Both the position numbers and the translations under genes were made by a program. DNA of 64,000 bases, from positions 1,300,738 to 1,364,737 of the forward strand of contig NZ_UFUW01000001.1 of assembly GCF_900460955.1 (NCBI RefSeq), written 5' to 3'. Below the pieces are notes generated by a model that worked only from the letters and a program-made list of their open reading frames with translations, did no database searches and was not told the origin of the DNA. Each line of letters starts with the position of its first letter. The first letter of the stretch is position 1. The DNA comes from Cardiobacterium valvarum. GTDB taxonomy: Bacteria > Pseudomonadota > Gammaproteobacteria > Cardiobacteriales > Cardiobacteriaceae. Below are positions 47,343-56,142 of the stretch, in pieces.

Positions 47343-48844
47343 ACAACCTCTACCCCACCCTCTTCATCAGCCGCCAGCAGACAGTGGCAAAGGCACAACC
47401 GCCCTCGCCTTTCATCCGCGTGTTGCGGCCGCGCCTCTCGGTCGATGTGGACACCCTGCGTACCATGGACGGCAATGAAATCCGCCTGTGGATGCTCTTC
47501 CGTGACATGCAGCAGGGGCGAAACCACATTACCCCCGACCAGCGCCAGATTGCGGAGATGCTTGGCACCGCTCAGTCGAGCATCAGCCGGCGGCTGAAAG
47601 TGCTCCGGGCGCTACGGGTCATCGCCCTGCTGCCGCAGATGGCAAAAAGCCGGCGTGAGCGCCAGCGCTACACCGTTTTTGCCGAACCGGCACCGGTTGA
47701 CACAGTATTGGCGCTGGACAGCAGTTATCTGGTGTTTTTGCAAGAAGAAGGACTGCACGGCAGCAAGCGGCTGCGGCAGTTATGCAGGGACGAACTCTTT
47801 GCCCTGCCCCGGGAGCGTTACGACATCTATCTCGACCTGACGGCGGAGGACAGCGCGGTACTGGGGCAGGACGGCAAACATCATGACATCAGCCTGCTGC
47901 CATTGTGCAGCGGAGAATCCTCGTTATCCACGAATGAATCACGGGACGGGGACACCGAAATCCCGTTATCCACGGATGCATCACCGTTATCCAAAAATGA
48001 ATCACGGGACGGGGAAACCGAAATCCCGTTATCCACAGCGGAAAATGGCGGAGATATATATAATCGCGCGCGTACCCGCGCGGACGCGTGCGCACCCACG
48101 CGCGTGGTTGAATTAAACCCTACGGGTTTAATAAATCTTCCCTCCAGGGAAGGGGGGTGTGGGGGGAAGGGAGGTAAAGATTTCTCCTTTCTCGCCACAG
48201 ACTGCTTTGCCGAACTGCTCGCGCCGCTGGAAAACAAATACGGCAAGCCCACCGTGCATGCCGTGCTCAATCTGTTCAAGCGCGGCCACTACACGCATAA
48301 CGGCCAGGAATTCTCTTTCCGGACCGACGAAGACACCGCTGCCATCGTCCTGCTGGGGTTGCTTGACAGCCGCGTGAACGTGCCGCACAAGTACGCGGAA
48401 GCCCTGCTCTACTGCGCACATTGCGGCACACTGACCTACCTCGGCGACCAGCATGTGCGCTTGCAGGCCATCCGCCAACGCCTGCTTGATGCGGAGGAAG
48501 CCCGGGAACAAGCGGCGCTGCGCAACAAACTGGCGGCCATCCGCCTGACTGACGGTATGGTACTGCTGGACGGGCAGGGACAAGCCTACCTTCTCGTCAA
48601 AGGCGAGCTGGACGGCAAAACTCATGCTGGCAACACTGACGGCGATTTACCCTGGCATGGACGCAGTGTGCACGACGCCAGAGTTGCCGTTGCCCGGGAA
48701 CATCTGCGCATCGCCGATGAAGACACTACGCAACGGATTGCGGCCGCCCATCAAGCCGGTGCTGCCGCAGAAGCCGCAGCCAGCGATGCCTTCTGGTCGC
48801 AAATTACCGGTAGAAGATACCAACCGAAAGCGGGGAATCCCTGA
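47339..48844 (+). CDS. STY4528-type island replication protein, module 1 (rep1)
   Basis: A 501-residue protein related to the one at 56764. The conserved N-terminal winged helix is at about residues 50-115 (QRQIAEMLGTAQSSISRRLKVLRALRVIALL). A repeated, polar middle (residues 195-262) differs completely from the paralogue. The conserved C-terminal domain runs from FSFLATDCFAELL through YAEALLYCAHCGTLTYLGDQH. Family members are annotated as pathogenicity-island replication proteins. The low-complexity middle coincides with DnaA-box-like sites, AT and CG tracts and inverted repeats, so the DNA there probably serves as an origin. It overlaps both neighbours. Confidence 0.8.
   Translation: MNNLYPTLFISRQQTVAKAQPPSPFIRVLRPRLSVDVDTLRTMDGNEIRLWMLFRDMQQGRNHITPDQRQIAEMLGTAQSSISRRLKVLRALRVIALLPQMAKSRRERQRYTVFAEPAPVDTVLALDSSYLVFLQEEGLHGSKRLRQLCRDELFALPRERYDIYLDLTAEDSAVLGQDGKHHDISLLPLCSGESSLSTNESRDGDTEIPLSTDASPLSKNESRDGETEIPLSTAENGGDIYNRARTRADACAPTRVVELNPTGLINLPSREGGCGGKGGKDFSFLATDCFAELLAPLENKYGKPTVHAVLNLFKRGHYTHNGQEFSFRTDEDTAAIVLLGLLDSRVNVPHKYAEALLYCAHCGTLTYLGDQHVRLQAIRQRLLDAEEAREQAALRNKLAAIRLTDGMVLLDGQGQAYLLVKGELDGKTHAGNTDGDLPWHGRSVHDARVAVAREHLRIADEDTTQRIAAAHQAGAAAEAAASDAFWSQITGRRYQPKAGNP
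47924..48175. other. Putative replication origin inside rep1
   Basis: Four sites match or nearly match the DnaA box: TTATCCACG at 47924 and 47966, TTATCCAAA at 47987, TTATCCACA at 48029. Steps are 42, 21 and 42 bp, whole pairs of helical turns. An AT tract (48054-48064, ATATATATAAT) follows after 16 bp. Then come a CG-alternating tract (48065-48106), a perfect inverted repeat ATTAAACCC/GGGTTTAAT (48112-48132), a second CTTCCCT/AGGGAAG (48137-48152), and a G-rich run to 48175. All of it is translated as part of rep1. Confidence 0.65.
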
Positions 48845-49164
48845 TGTGCAGCGGATTTGCCGAAACTTACTGCCGCAGGGATGACCGTGCCGCTATCCCT
48901 ACTGGGGACAAAATTCCTGCCGGTGGCAAAGACGCTGCCGCTGTGTCGGGGGGACACACTTTTACTGTGGCCGGCATGTCGTTTTGGCTGCGGCAGAACT
49001 CCCTTGTTACATCCTGCCCTGCTCAATATGTCGCGATGCAAGTATTTTTTTTCCGTCGTGATGATTCCATTGTTTTTGATTTTCCCTTGGTTCGACCCGC
49101 TCCTTCTTCCTTTAAAGGATTAAGGGTAAGGGGGAACCGTTTGCTGTTATCGGAGGTTCTATGA
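48844..49164 (+). CDS. Small ORF coupled to rep1, possible non-coding control region
   Basis: The ATG overlaps the rep1 stop (TGATG) and the frame runs 106 residues (MCSGFAETYCRRDDRAAIP...). No family is recognised. The counterpart after rep2 also starts on the rep stop and shares the CSG opening, then becomes the palindrome array. Coding status is doubtful, and the DNA may matter more than the peptide. Confidence 0.3.
   Translation: MCSGFAETYCRRDDRAAIPTGDKIPAGGKDAAAVSGGHTFTVAGMSFWLRQNSLVTSCPAQYVAMQVFFFRRDDSIVFDFPLVRPAPSSFKGLRVRGNRLLLSEVL
48942..48958. promoter_or_regulatory. Single palindrome downstream of rep1
   Basis: TGTGTC (48942-48947) and GACACA (48953-48958) flank five G. The flank CACTTTTA...CCGGCATG resembles the flanks of the first units of the array downstream of rep2 (AACTTTTTTCGGCACGATGG). 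It is probably the one-unit equivalent of that array. Confidence 0.5.
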
Positions 49165-49593
49165 TGACTGATACCGACAAAGAAATGCCTGTTCCGGGCA
49201 AAGACGCCGCCGCAGAGGCCGCCGGAAATAAAATCGCTGCGACGAAGCACCGCAACCGTTTGGTAACGGAAACGCGCAGCCAGGAGGTGCAACAGTCACT
49301 GGATGCACTCGGTGACGATGTCGGGCTGTTGACCCCGCTGGAACAGGACATCATCCACGCCGAGTCGGAGAGTGAGGAAGAGGCAGAAGCAGCCATCGCC
49401 CTGGAGCAGGAGGTCCGTCATGCCAAAGCCCTGAGTGAGGCGCAGAAGATGGTGAACCAGGCGACGCCGTCACGCATGTTGCTCGAACGTCCGGCCTGGG
49501 GCATTACCGGTGCGGTCGGCGAGCTGCATATGCATTCCAGCTGGCTGCTCTGCATTGGCCGCAGTGTGTCAACCGGTTGCGGTCCGGTGACTA
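49161..49593 (+). pseudogene. TIGR03761-type integrating conjugative element protein, truncated
   Basis: The frame starts MMTDTDKEMPVPGKD after GGAGG and includes an acidic coiled segment (EQDIIHAESESEEEAEAAIALEQEVRHAKALSEAQ is its general character). It reaches the family core SRMLLERPAWGITGAVGELHMHSSWLLCIGR before the IS5 copy cuts it at 49593. The intact counterpart at 59600 has about 220 more residues. This marks the right end of module 1. Confidence 0.75.
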
Positions 49594-50337
49594 GGGTCCG
49601 TTGACAAGTGTTATCCAATGATTATGAAAGCAGGCAAGGCTAACGATCGCGGACCAACCGCCGATAACCGCATGTTTATAGAAGCCGTGCTGTGGATAGC
49701 CCGCACCGGCAGCCCGTGGCGGGATTTGCCCAAGGGATTTGGCAAATGGAACAGCGTATTCCAGCGTTATCGCCGCTGGAGCAAAGCAGGGCGCTTTACC
49801 AGAATCTTTGAGGAAATCAGCGGTGAGGCGGATATGGAATATGCCATGATTGATGGCAGCATAGTCAAAGTTCACCGCCACGGTCAGGGGGCAAAAGGGG
49901 GACCCTGAATCAGGCTATAGGTAAATCCAAAGGCGGCATAACCACCAAAATACTGGCTTTGGTGGATGCCTTGGGCAATCTGGTGGGATTCCGCCTGCTA
50001 CCCGGGCAACGTCATGACATTTGCGGGGTTGAACCTTTGATTAGGGACAGGGAATTTGGGGCATTGCTGGCGGATAAGGCGTTTGATGCGGATTGGCTGG
50101 TTAAGGATTTGACGGAACGGGGCAGTAAAGTGGTTATCCCGCCGCGCAGTAACCGTAAGGCGGCGCGTGAGTATGACAAGGAGATGTATAAGTGGCGGCA
50201 TCTGGTTGAAAATTTCTTCTGTAAATTGAAAGAGTTCAAGAAGGTTGCCATGCGGGCGGAAAAGACAGATTCGTCCTTTTCCGCCAATATTTATCTAGCT
50301 GCTACCGTTATCGCCTTGCGATAATGTCAACAGGCCC
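49594..50337 (+). mobile_element. IS5-family insertion sequence, copy 2 (744 bp, internally deleted)
   Basis: Ends GGGTCCGTTGACA and TGTCAACAGGCCC are diverged inverted repeats, with TA flanking both sides. Compared with copy 1 it lacks about 60 bases near the start of orfA, including the first transposase residues (LILTDAQWARIEPL), so it is probably inactive on its own. It has the same orientation as copy 1, and the pair brackets the integrase remnant and module 1. Confidence 0.88.
49618..50324 (+). pseudogene. Transposase of IS5 copy 2, N-terminal deletion
   Basis: orfA begins MIMKAGKANDRGPTADNRMF, missing about 17 N-terminal residues, and ends GQGAKGGP at 49908. orfB runs on in the -1 frame to 50324 (VAMRAEKTDSSFSANIYLAA). 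The slippery AAAAGGGGGA is intact. The loss of the N-terminus makes activity unlikely. Confidence 0.8.
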
Positions 50338-50518
50338 TAGTACATTCAGCATGCGAGCTTCTGAGCCTTGTCGTCAAGCAACCCATTGTTATGATTTGAG
50401 GTGCTTTTGCCATGAAGTCGAGACTGGCATTATTTATAGTTCCCTGAATTTGTTTCGTTCGGTTATGAAGCATATAATTTAAAACATATCAATGATTTTT
50501 AACGCAACCACCTAAACC

Positions 50519-50977
50519 ATGAACATTGATAATTTGCACCATATTGACCCTCGCCGTTATTCCGCACGAATTAATACCGCCCTTGATTGGCTGCGTGCGC
50601 AAGATTTTTCTATTCTTGCTGCTGGTTGCTACGACATTGATTCTGGCATGCGAGCTGAAAGATTCGGCCTGACCACCCGCCCCCGCGAAGAGATTACACC
50701 TGAAGTACACTGTGACCATATTGATATTCAGTACCTCATCAGTGGGATTGAAGACATAGCCTGCCGGCTTGATGACGGCACTATCGCGCCAAGCGGAGCC
50801 TACGATCCCTCGCGGGATGTTGCTTTTTATCCCCAAACCCTGGATGGTGAAAGCCTGCTGCACTTGCAGGCTGGTGACTTCGCTATTCTTTACCCGGGCG
50901 AAATTCACCGTCCCGGTTGTGGCACAGGCAACATCGTAGACAAAATTGTTATTAAAATCCGCTTCGATACTCTCTGA
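50519..50977 (+). CDS. YhcH/YjgK/YiaL (NanQ-like) family protein
   Basis: A 152-residue cupin-like protein of the DUF386 family, some of which act as N-acetylneuraminate anomerases. Family marks are the histidine-rich [14 protein letters not shown] and [10 protein letters not shown], plus KIVIKIRF at the end. GC content and codon use resemble the chromosome rather than the element modules. It precedes tal by 22 bases. Confidence 0.85.
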   Translation: MNIDNLHHIDPRRYSARINTALDWLRAQDFSILAAGCYDIDSGMRAERFGLTTRPREEITPEVHCDHIDIQYLISGIEDIACRLDDGTIAPSGAYDPSRDVAFYPQTLDGESLLHLQAGDFAILYPGEIHRPGCGTGNIVDKIVIKIRFDTL

Positions 50978-50999
50978 ACCCTACAACAGGAGCAACATC

Positions 51000-51950
51000 A
51001 TGAACCAATTAGATACCCTTAAAGGCATGACAACTATCGTCGCCGATACTGGCGATATTGAAGCTATCCGCAAATATCAGCCGCAGGATGCCACTACCAA
51101 TCCTTCACTGATCCTGAGCGCTGCTGCCCTGCCGCAATATGCGTCACTCATTGATGAAGCTGTCGCTTATGGCAAGGCACACGGGCACGATCGCGCCTCA
51201 CAGATTAGTGAGGCTGAAGACAAACTCGCCGTCAACATTGGCCTGGAAATCCTCAAAATTGTTCCCGGTCGCGTCTCAACCGAAGTAGATGCTCGTCTTT
51301 CCTATGATCGTGATGCCACCATTGCCAAAGCGCGCAAAATTATCGCTCACTACAATGCCGCGGGCATCAAGAACGACCGTATTCTCATTAAAATTGCCTC
51401 TACCTGGCAGGGCATACGTGCCGCTGAAATCCTTGAAAAGGAAGGGATTAACTGCAACCTCACTCTGCTCTTTTCCCAGGCACAAGCTCGCGCCTGTGCC
51501 GAAGCGGGGGTAACGCTCATCTCGCCTTTTGTTGGTCGCATTCTCGATTGGTACAAAGCCCACAGTGATAAAAAAGACTATGCCCCGGCTGAAGATCCCG
51601 GTGTGCAATCTGTCACCGCAATCTATCGTTATTACAAAGAACATGGCTATTCGACCATTGTCATGGGGGCGAGCTTCCGCAATATCGGTGAAATTACAGA
51701 GCTCGCGGGCTGTGATCGTCTCACAATTGCCCCGCCACTACTGGCGGAGCTGCAGGCGAGTAATGCTCCTCTGCCGCGCAAACTGAATGATCCCGGCGTG
51801 AGTAAACCCCGCCCTACCCCACTCACCGAGGCCGAATTCCTCTGGCAGCACAACAGTGATCCGATGGCTGTAGACAAACTCGCTGAAGGTATCCGTAAAT
51901 TTGCTGTTGACCAGGAAAAACTCGAAGCCCTGCTTGTTGCAAAAATCTAA
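51000..51950 (+). CDS. tal: Transaldolase
   Basis: A 316-residue TalA/TalB-type enzyme of the pentose phosphate pathway. The N-terminal [21 protein letters not shown] and [10 protein letters not shown] are typical. The Schiff-base lysine lies in [12 protein letters not shown], and the phosphate-binding MGASFRN follows. AGGAG lies upstream of ATG 51000. An in-frame longer start would overlap the preceding gene. Confidence 0.95.
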   Translation: MNQLDTLKGMTTIVADTGDIEAIRKYQPQDATTNPSLILSAAALPQYASLIDEAVAYGKAHGHDRASQISEAEDKLAVNIGLEILKIVPGRVSTEVDARLSYDRDATIAKARKIIAHYNAAGIKNDRILIKIASTWQGIRAAEILEKEGINCNLTLLFSQAQARACAEAGVTLISPFVGRILDWYKAHSDKKDYAPAEDPGVQSVTAIYRYYKEHGYSTIVMGASFRNIGEITELAGCDRLTIAPPLLAELQASNAPLPRKLNDPGVSKPRPTPLTEAEFLWQHNSDPMAVDKLAEGIRKFAVDQEKLEALLVAKI

Positions 51951-52045
51951 AACACTCAAAAGCCTCTACCACCCCGCTCGCTACTCTTGTCGCAGTGGCG
52001 GGGGAACAGGATGGTGCTCTCACCATCTTACGCATTCCAAAACCG

Positions 52046-52753
52046 ATGAAACCCATGAAACTCAACAAAGCCGCTCTGATCCTCGCCTGTCTGCTGACAA
52101 CCACCACCTACGCCGAGCCCTATCCCAGACTTGATCCAAACAGTCTCATCAACGGCAGCCCAGACAACCCGCCCATCACTGTCAATATCGCCGCGCTGCA
52201 AAATGCTCTGCAAAATCTTGGCGATCATGCCGGCGATTATCCACCACGTTTTGATAGCGATACTGACCGTGCACAAGCTATCAAAGACCTCGCCCCGCTT
52301 GCCATCTTGCTGGAAGACATGACCAAAAATAGCGCAGCGAGCGGCAAAAAAGATAACGAAGCGCATCTTGCCAGCCTGCAAATGAGTGCGCGCCTCTATT
52401 GGATCGGTCATAACCTGGACCAACCAGGTTACGCCGAGAAGGCGCACAACGCTTACGCCCAGCTCCTGAAACTTGCGCCGAAAAACCGTAAAGCTGAAGT
52501 CGAAGACGAACTTGGCCGCTTTTTGGCATCCGTTGGTAAAGGTGATGAAGCCGTGCAGTACCTGCGTAACGCCTATAAGAGCGGCTATACCGATAGTGGT
52601 TTCCCGCTTGGCATGACCCTTCTCATACAGGGACAAAAAGAAGAAGCCATCCGCATCCTGCAAGACTATGCACAGAAAAATCCTAACGACCCGCGTCCGC
52701 AGCAAGTGCTGGAAGCGGTTAACAGTGGGCAGTTTGAAATTCGCCGTGAGTAA
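52046..52753 (+). CDS. Exported TPR-containing protein
   Basis: A 235-residue protein with a signal peptide (MKPMKLNKAALILACLLTTTTYA). It has a TPR-like C-terminal half (YAQLLKLAPKNRKAEVEDELGRFLASVGKGDEAVQYLRNAYKSG is the recognisable region; AIRILQDYAQKNPNDPRPQQ closes it). The function is unknown. Two candidate ATGs (52046, 52055) lack a clear ribosome site. It lies 95 bases after tal. Confidence 0.7.
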   Translation: MKPMKLNKAALILACLLTTTTYAEPYPRLDPNSLINGSPDNPPITVNIAALQNALQNLGDHAGDYPPRFDSDTDRAQAIKDLAPLAILLEDMTKNSAASGKKDNEAHLASLQMSARLYWIGHNLDQPGYAEKAHNAYAQLLKLAPKNRKAEVEDELGRFLASVGKGDEAVQYLRNAYKSGYTDSGFPLGMTLLIQGQKEEAIRILQDYAQKNPNDPRPQQVLEAVNSGQFEIRRE

Positions 52754-52823
52754 ATGGTTTATTCTCCGAGTAATATGTCTACACCAAATAAACGTATAAA
52801 AAAGCGGGCTGATCAAGACAGCA

Positions 52824-53024
52824 TTATTTCTTTTCTGTCGCACTGGCTTCATTTGTTGCCGGCGGCAATTTCGTCTGCGCAATCACATCGAGAAACACCA
52901 GCGGTTCATTGCCATTATTACGCAAGGCATGCCTCTGCCCCGGGCGGGCAATTGTCGCATCACCTGCGCCAACAGCGGTTTCCTTACCATTGCCGTCGGT
53001 AAAAATACCTGTGCCGGCAATAAT
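52824..53024 (-). pseudogene. Cupin-domain protein, C-terminal fragment
   Basis: On the minus strand the frame reads GTGIFTDGNGKETAVGAGD, then PGQRHALRNNGNEPLVFLDV, and stops at 52824. The order of Gly, His and Asn residues is the second half of a small cupin barrel. The N-terminal half is replaced by an IS fragment at 53025, so a recombination joined them. Confidence 0.6.
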
Positions 53025-53217
53025 AGATCTATTCGAAAGTATCCCGAAGATTTACAATTCCCGGATGAAGTACGAAAACCTCATCCAAAGAAGTGACAGG
53101 GAATTCAAACGGCTTACAGGCGTAGCCCCCATCCTTTTTCACGAGATGCTGCGAATCACCACAGAAGCAGAAAGCCGGAAGACCAAGCCAGGCAGGCCGC
53201 ATACGCTCGCTTCGGCA
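53025..53217 (+). mobile_element. Remnant of an IS5-superfamily element (left end only)
   Basis: AGATCTATTCGAAAGTATCCC matches the left end of the element at 42384 with changes. It is followed by a diverged start of the same transposase (MKYENLIQRSDREFKRLTGV to GRPHTL, 53065-53208). The rest is missing. It marks the junction between chromosomal DNA and module 2. Confidence 0.85.
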
Positions 53218-53324
53218 TAGGTATCTACCTATTTTTACCCTAGGAACCCAAAAGTCAAACGAAACAATACTCTGCCGAAACCTGGCTGCCCTTTGCAAAC
53301 AGCCGTTTTATGGGGGTATCCGTT

Positions 53325-54263
53325 ATGGCACAAATCGTTCCTTTCATCTCGACCAAAGGCAGCGTCGGTAAGACCGCACTGCTCATTCAAATCGCCGGTT
53401 TTATCGCATCTCGCGGCAAGAGGGTGCTGCTGATTGACGCAGATTCCCAGCAGTCACTCAGCGCTTCTTTTGATTACCAACTGCCGGCAAATTTTACCGA
53501 GTCCTCGAATGAACATTCGCCAATGTCCTGGCAGGATGTCTTGCAGGCCATGCAATTTGACGGCTTCGGCAAATGGCTGACCGGAGCCGCCACTTCCCGT
53601 CAAGTCATCCGCCAGACTAGCGTCGCCAATATCGACATTATCGCCAACGACGACCAAGAGAAATGGATGGTACCGCGTTTCCTGCACAGCGCGGCCGGTG
53701 CCGTTTTCCAGTTGGGTGTCCTGATCAAACAGGTCAAAGCAAATTACGACTACATTTTTATCGACACGGAAGGGACTGATGGCCGGGATCATGACGGGCG
53801 TTCGGTACAGAATGCGGCCCTGCTAGCGGAGCCGAGCCAGGTCATTTCGGTTACCAAAACAAAAATCCAGTTTGCCATGGAAGTGCTGCGAGTTGTTGAT
53901 GTTTACAACAACGCGCTGAAGGAATACGCATTTGTCGGTAAAGACTGCCGCCCACCCTTGAAATTCGTTCTCAACGAGCATGATCGAAGTCTCAATATCG
54001 CAATTGAAGTTCTGCGGGAATTACAGGAGGCGTTTGCAGATAACGATAGGTTTGCTTGTGCGAGTTTGCTGCAAACCGTGATACCGCTGAAACGAAAGTT
54101 CTTTGAAAACTTCCACCGCGAGCGGATTTTTGCCCATCAATACCGTGATTCAAACCAGTACGACCGGATCAATGAGGTCATTCCGGCGCTCGCCATAGAG
54201 ATTTTTCCGGAGCTGGCTGATACGTCCCATGAACCGGCAGAACAACAGGTAAATGGAGGTTGA
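53325..54263 (+). CDS. ParA-type partition ATPase of module 2, variant Walker A
   Basis: A 312-residue protein. The start MAQIVPFISTKG was chosen over an ATG 15 bases upstream because a GGGGG-rich site precedes it. The P-loop reads STKGSVGKTALLIQ where most ParA proteins have KGGVGKST/T. LLIDADSQQSLSASF and YIFIDTEGTDGRD give the A' and Walker B motifs. It is only distantly similar to ParA of module 1. It overlaps the ribosome site of parB2. Confidence 0.85.
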   Translation: MAQIVPFISTKGSVGKTALLIQIAGFIASRGKRVLLIDADSQQSLSASFDYQLPANFTESSNEHSPMSWQDVLQAMQFDGFGKWLTGAATSRQVIRQTSVANIDIIANDDQEKWMVPRFLHSAAGAVFQLGVLIKQVKANYDYIFIDTEGTDGRDHDGRSVQNAALLAEPSQVISVTKTKIQFAMEVLRVVDVYNNALKEYAFVGKDCRPPLKFVLNEHDRSLNIAIEVLRELQEAFADNDRFACASLLQTVIPLKRKFFENFHRERIFAHQYRDSNQYDRINEVIPALAIEIFPELADTSHEPAEQQVNGG

Positions 54264-54264
54264 G

Positions 54265-56142
54265 ATGTCCGATATGCTGAATTTCGCGCGAAACGTGGCA
54301 AGTCCGGACGGAGCCACAGAATCGGTGAGGGTTATTCCTCTGGACATCAGTGAAATCGAGTGTTCCCGCTTCAACCCCCGCACCTCCCGTGGGGTGCATT
54401 ATGAGAGCACCAAGGAATCGATCCGTAACACCGGACTGCAAAATATGCTGACGGTCACGAAGCGGCCCGGGGACGAACATTATTCCCTCTACTATGGCGG
54501 CAACACCCGCCTCACCATCTTGAAAGAATTGGTGAACGAGGCTCTGGCCAGCGGAGATGAGGATACGGCGAACCGGCTACGCTTGCAGCAATGTCGTTTT
54601 GTTCCCTATACCGATGATCTCGACGTGCTGGTCAAGCACATGGCAGAGAACGAAGAGCGTTCCGGCATGACTCTGATTGATAAGGCCCGGGCGGTCTTTC
54701 AGATACGGGAGATGTATCTGCAACAGAAACAGGTCGAAAGTGTCTCTCAACGGGATCTGGTCAGTTTCATTCACGGCTTGGGTTGGACAAGGGTCAATCA
54801 GCCAATCATGACTGAACTCAATTTTGCCTATCAGGAATTACAGGATGTCATCCCATTGGCATTAGCCGCAGGTCTCGGCAAACGCAAAATTACGCAACTG
54901 CGCCTTTGGCTGCGCGATATTGATCAGTTTGTGACCTGGCTGGAAGAAAAGGGTGTCTTGCAGCGCACCGTGCAGCGTAATGGCGAAGAGGTTTATGAGA
55001 CTTACAACGCCGCGCAGGCCCGGGCGCTGTATTTCTCAGTGCTGGCGGAATTTGATACGGATTTAAGTGATGACCCGGCCATGCCGGAGGATGTCACGGT
55101 TATCAATCGCGTGAGCGGGGACGATGATGAAAGCGGCAATAACCGCCTTATTGATTTGGCTTCCTTCTTCGAGCAATACCGTTACAGGCTGGCAGACATC
55201 CTGATGCAGTATGACCCGGGACTGAATTCGGCACGTATTCATTTCGAGGTCGAGCAGATTCGCAAAACCGGCAAGGTTGGCGAAGAAGTCCCGATGGAAG
55301 AACTGTGGCGGCAAGCCCAGCAAACATCAAACATGCCACCTGCCAATTTCCCAACACCCCGTAAGCCCAGGGAAAGCAAAACCGGAGGAGAAGAAGAACC
55401 GCTCTCCGGAGAGTCCGAATCGACTGAATCAGGTTTCGAGAATAGTACTGCTCCGTCAGATGGGAACGCTGCGACACCGGTACTGGCTGAAGAAGATAAT
55501 ACTGTAACAGCCGCAAAGCCGGACGGCACACTCACCATGCTGTCGGAACGCTACCCAAACCGGGTTCAGATGCCTTTCGGTCCTCCGGTACAGCTGCCGG
55601 ACAAGAAGCTGCCCTGGGATCGCTATAACGAGAGTATTGGGCAGGAGTGTAAAAAACGGCTGCGCTGTCTGCTGGATAACTACGATACCGGCGGCCTATT
55701 GCACGAACTCATCCGGCTGGATGGGGATGCCGCCGAAACCCCTACCTTGGTCAATGCGCCCTATTTTTATCTGACACTGGATAACGGGGAGCAATTCGAA
55801 CGCATGGAAAGACTGCTGACCGAAGGCAGCGAGCATGAACGTTATGCGGCTCTCTACTGCTTGCACCTCTGGCTGTTTTATCTGGAGCAGGTGTTTCATG
55901 CGGAAACTAACGACCAGCTGTCGGAAAGTGAACGTGCCACTTATGACAATCTTCGTTTACTTTGGCAGGAATACGCCCATCATTTCGCCGATTGTCAGCT
56001 GCAGTGCCGTATTGGTCTGCTTTACAGGCGTGGTAAGGACGCCATCAACCGCTTCAACCTGATCGATAAAATCATCATCGAATACCAGCTACTGCTATGG
56101 GCAATCGAAACCCGTCCCATCGATCCACCGGAGGGAACATGA
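54265..56142 (+). CDS. ParB-type protein of module 2
   Basis: A 625-residue protein starting MSDMLNFARNVASPDG, with GGAGG 7 bases upstream. The ParB domain spans about residues 20-130 (IECSRFNPRTSRGVHYESTKESIRNTGLQ is its region; LYYGGNTRLTILKELV carries the GGNTRL variant also seen in module 1). VSQRDLVSFIHGLGWTRVNQ is the likely DNA-binding part. An acidic linker near residues 370-430 precedes a C-terminal domain shared with ParB1 (LPWDRYNESIGQECKKRL). It overlaps the next gene by 4 bases. Confidence 0.85.
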   Translation: MSDMLNFARNVASPDGATESVRVIPLDISEIECSRFNPRTSRGVHYESTKESIRNTGLQNMLTVTKRPGDEHYSLYYGGNTRLTILKELVNEALASGDEDTANRLRLQQCRFVPYTDDLDVLVKHMAENEERSGMTLIDKARAVFQIREMYLQQKQVESVSQRDLVSFIHGLGWTRVNQPIMTELNFAYQELQDVIPLALAAGLGKRKITQLRLWLRDIDQFVTWLEEKGVLQRTVQRNGEEVYETYNAAQARALYFSVLAEFDTDLSDDPAMPEDVTVINRVSGDDDESGNNRLIDLASFFEQYRYRLADILMQYDPGLNSARIHFEVEQIRKTGKVGEEVPMEELWRQAQQTSNMPPANFPTPRKPRESKTGGEEEPLSGESESTESGFENSTAPSDGNAATPVLAEEDNTVTAAKPDGTLTMLSERYPNRVQMPFGPPVQLPDKKLPWDRYNESIGQECKKRLRCLLDNYDTGGLLHELIRLDGDAAETPTLVNAPYFYLTLDNGEQFERMERLLTEGSEHERYAALYCLHLWLFYLEQVFHAETNDQLSESERATYDNLRLLWQEYAHHFADCQLQCRIGLLYRRGKDAINRFNLIDKIIIEYQLLLWAIETRPIDPPEGT

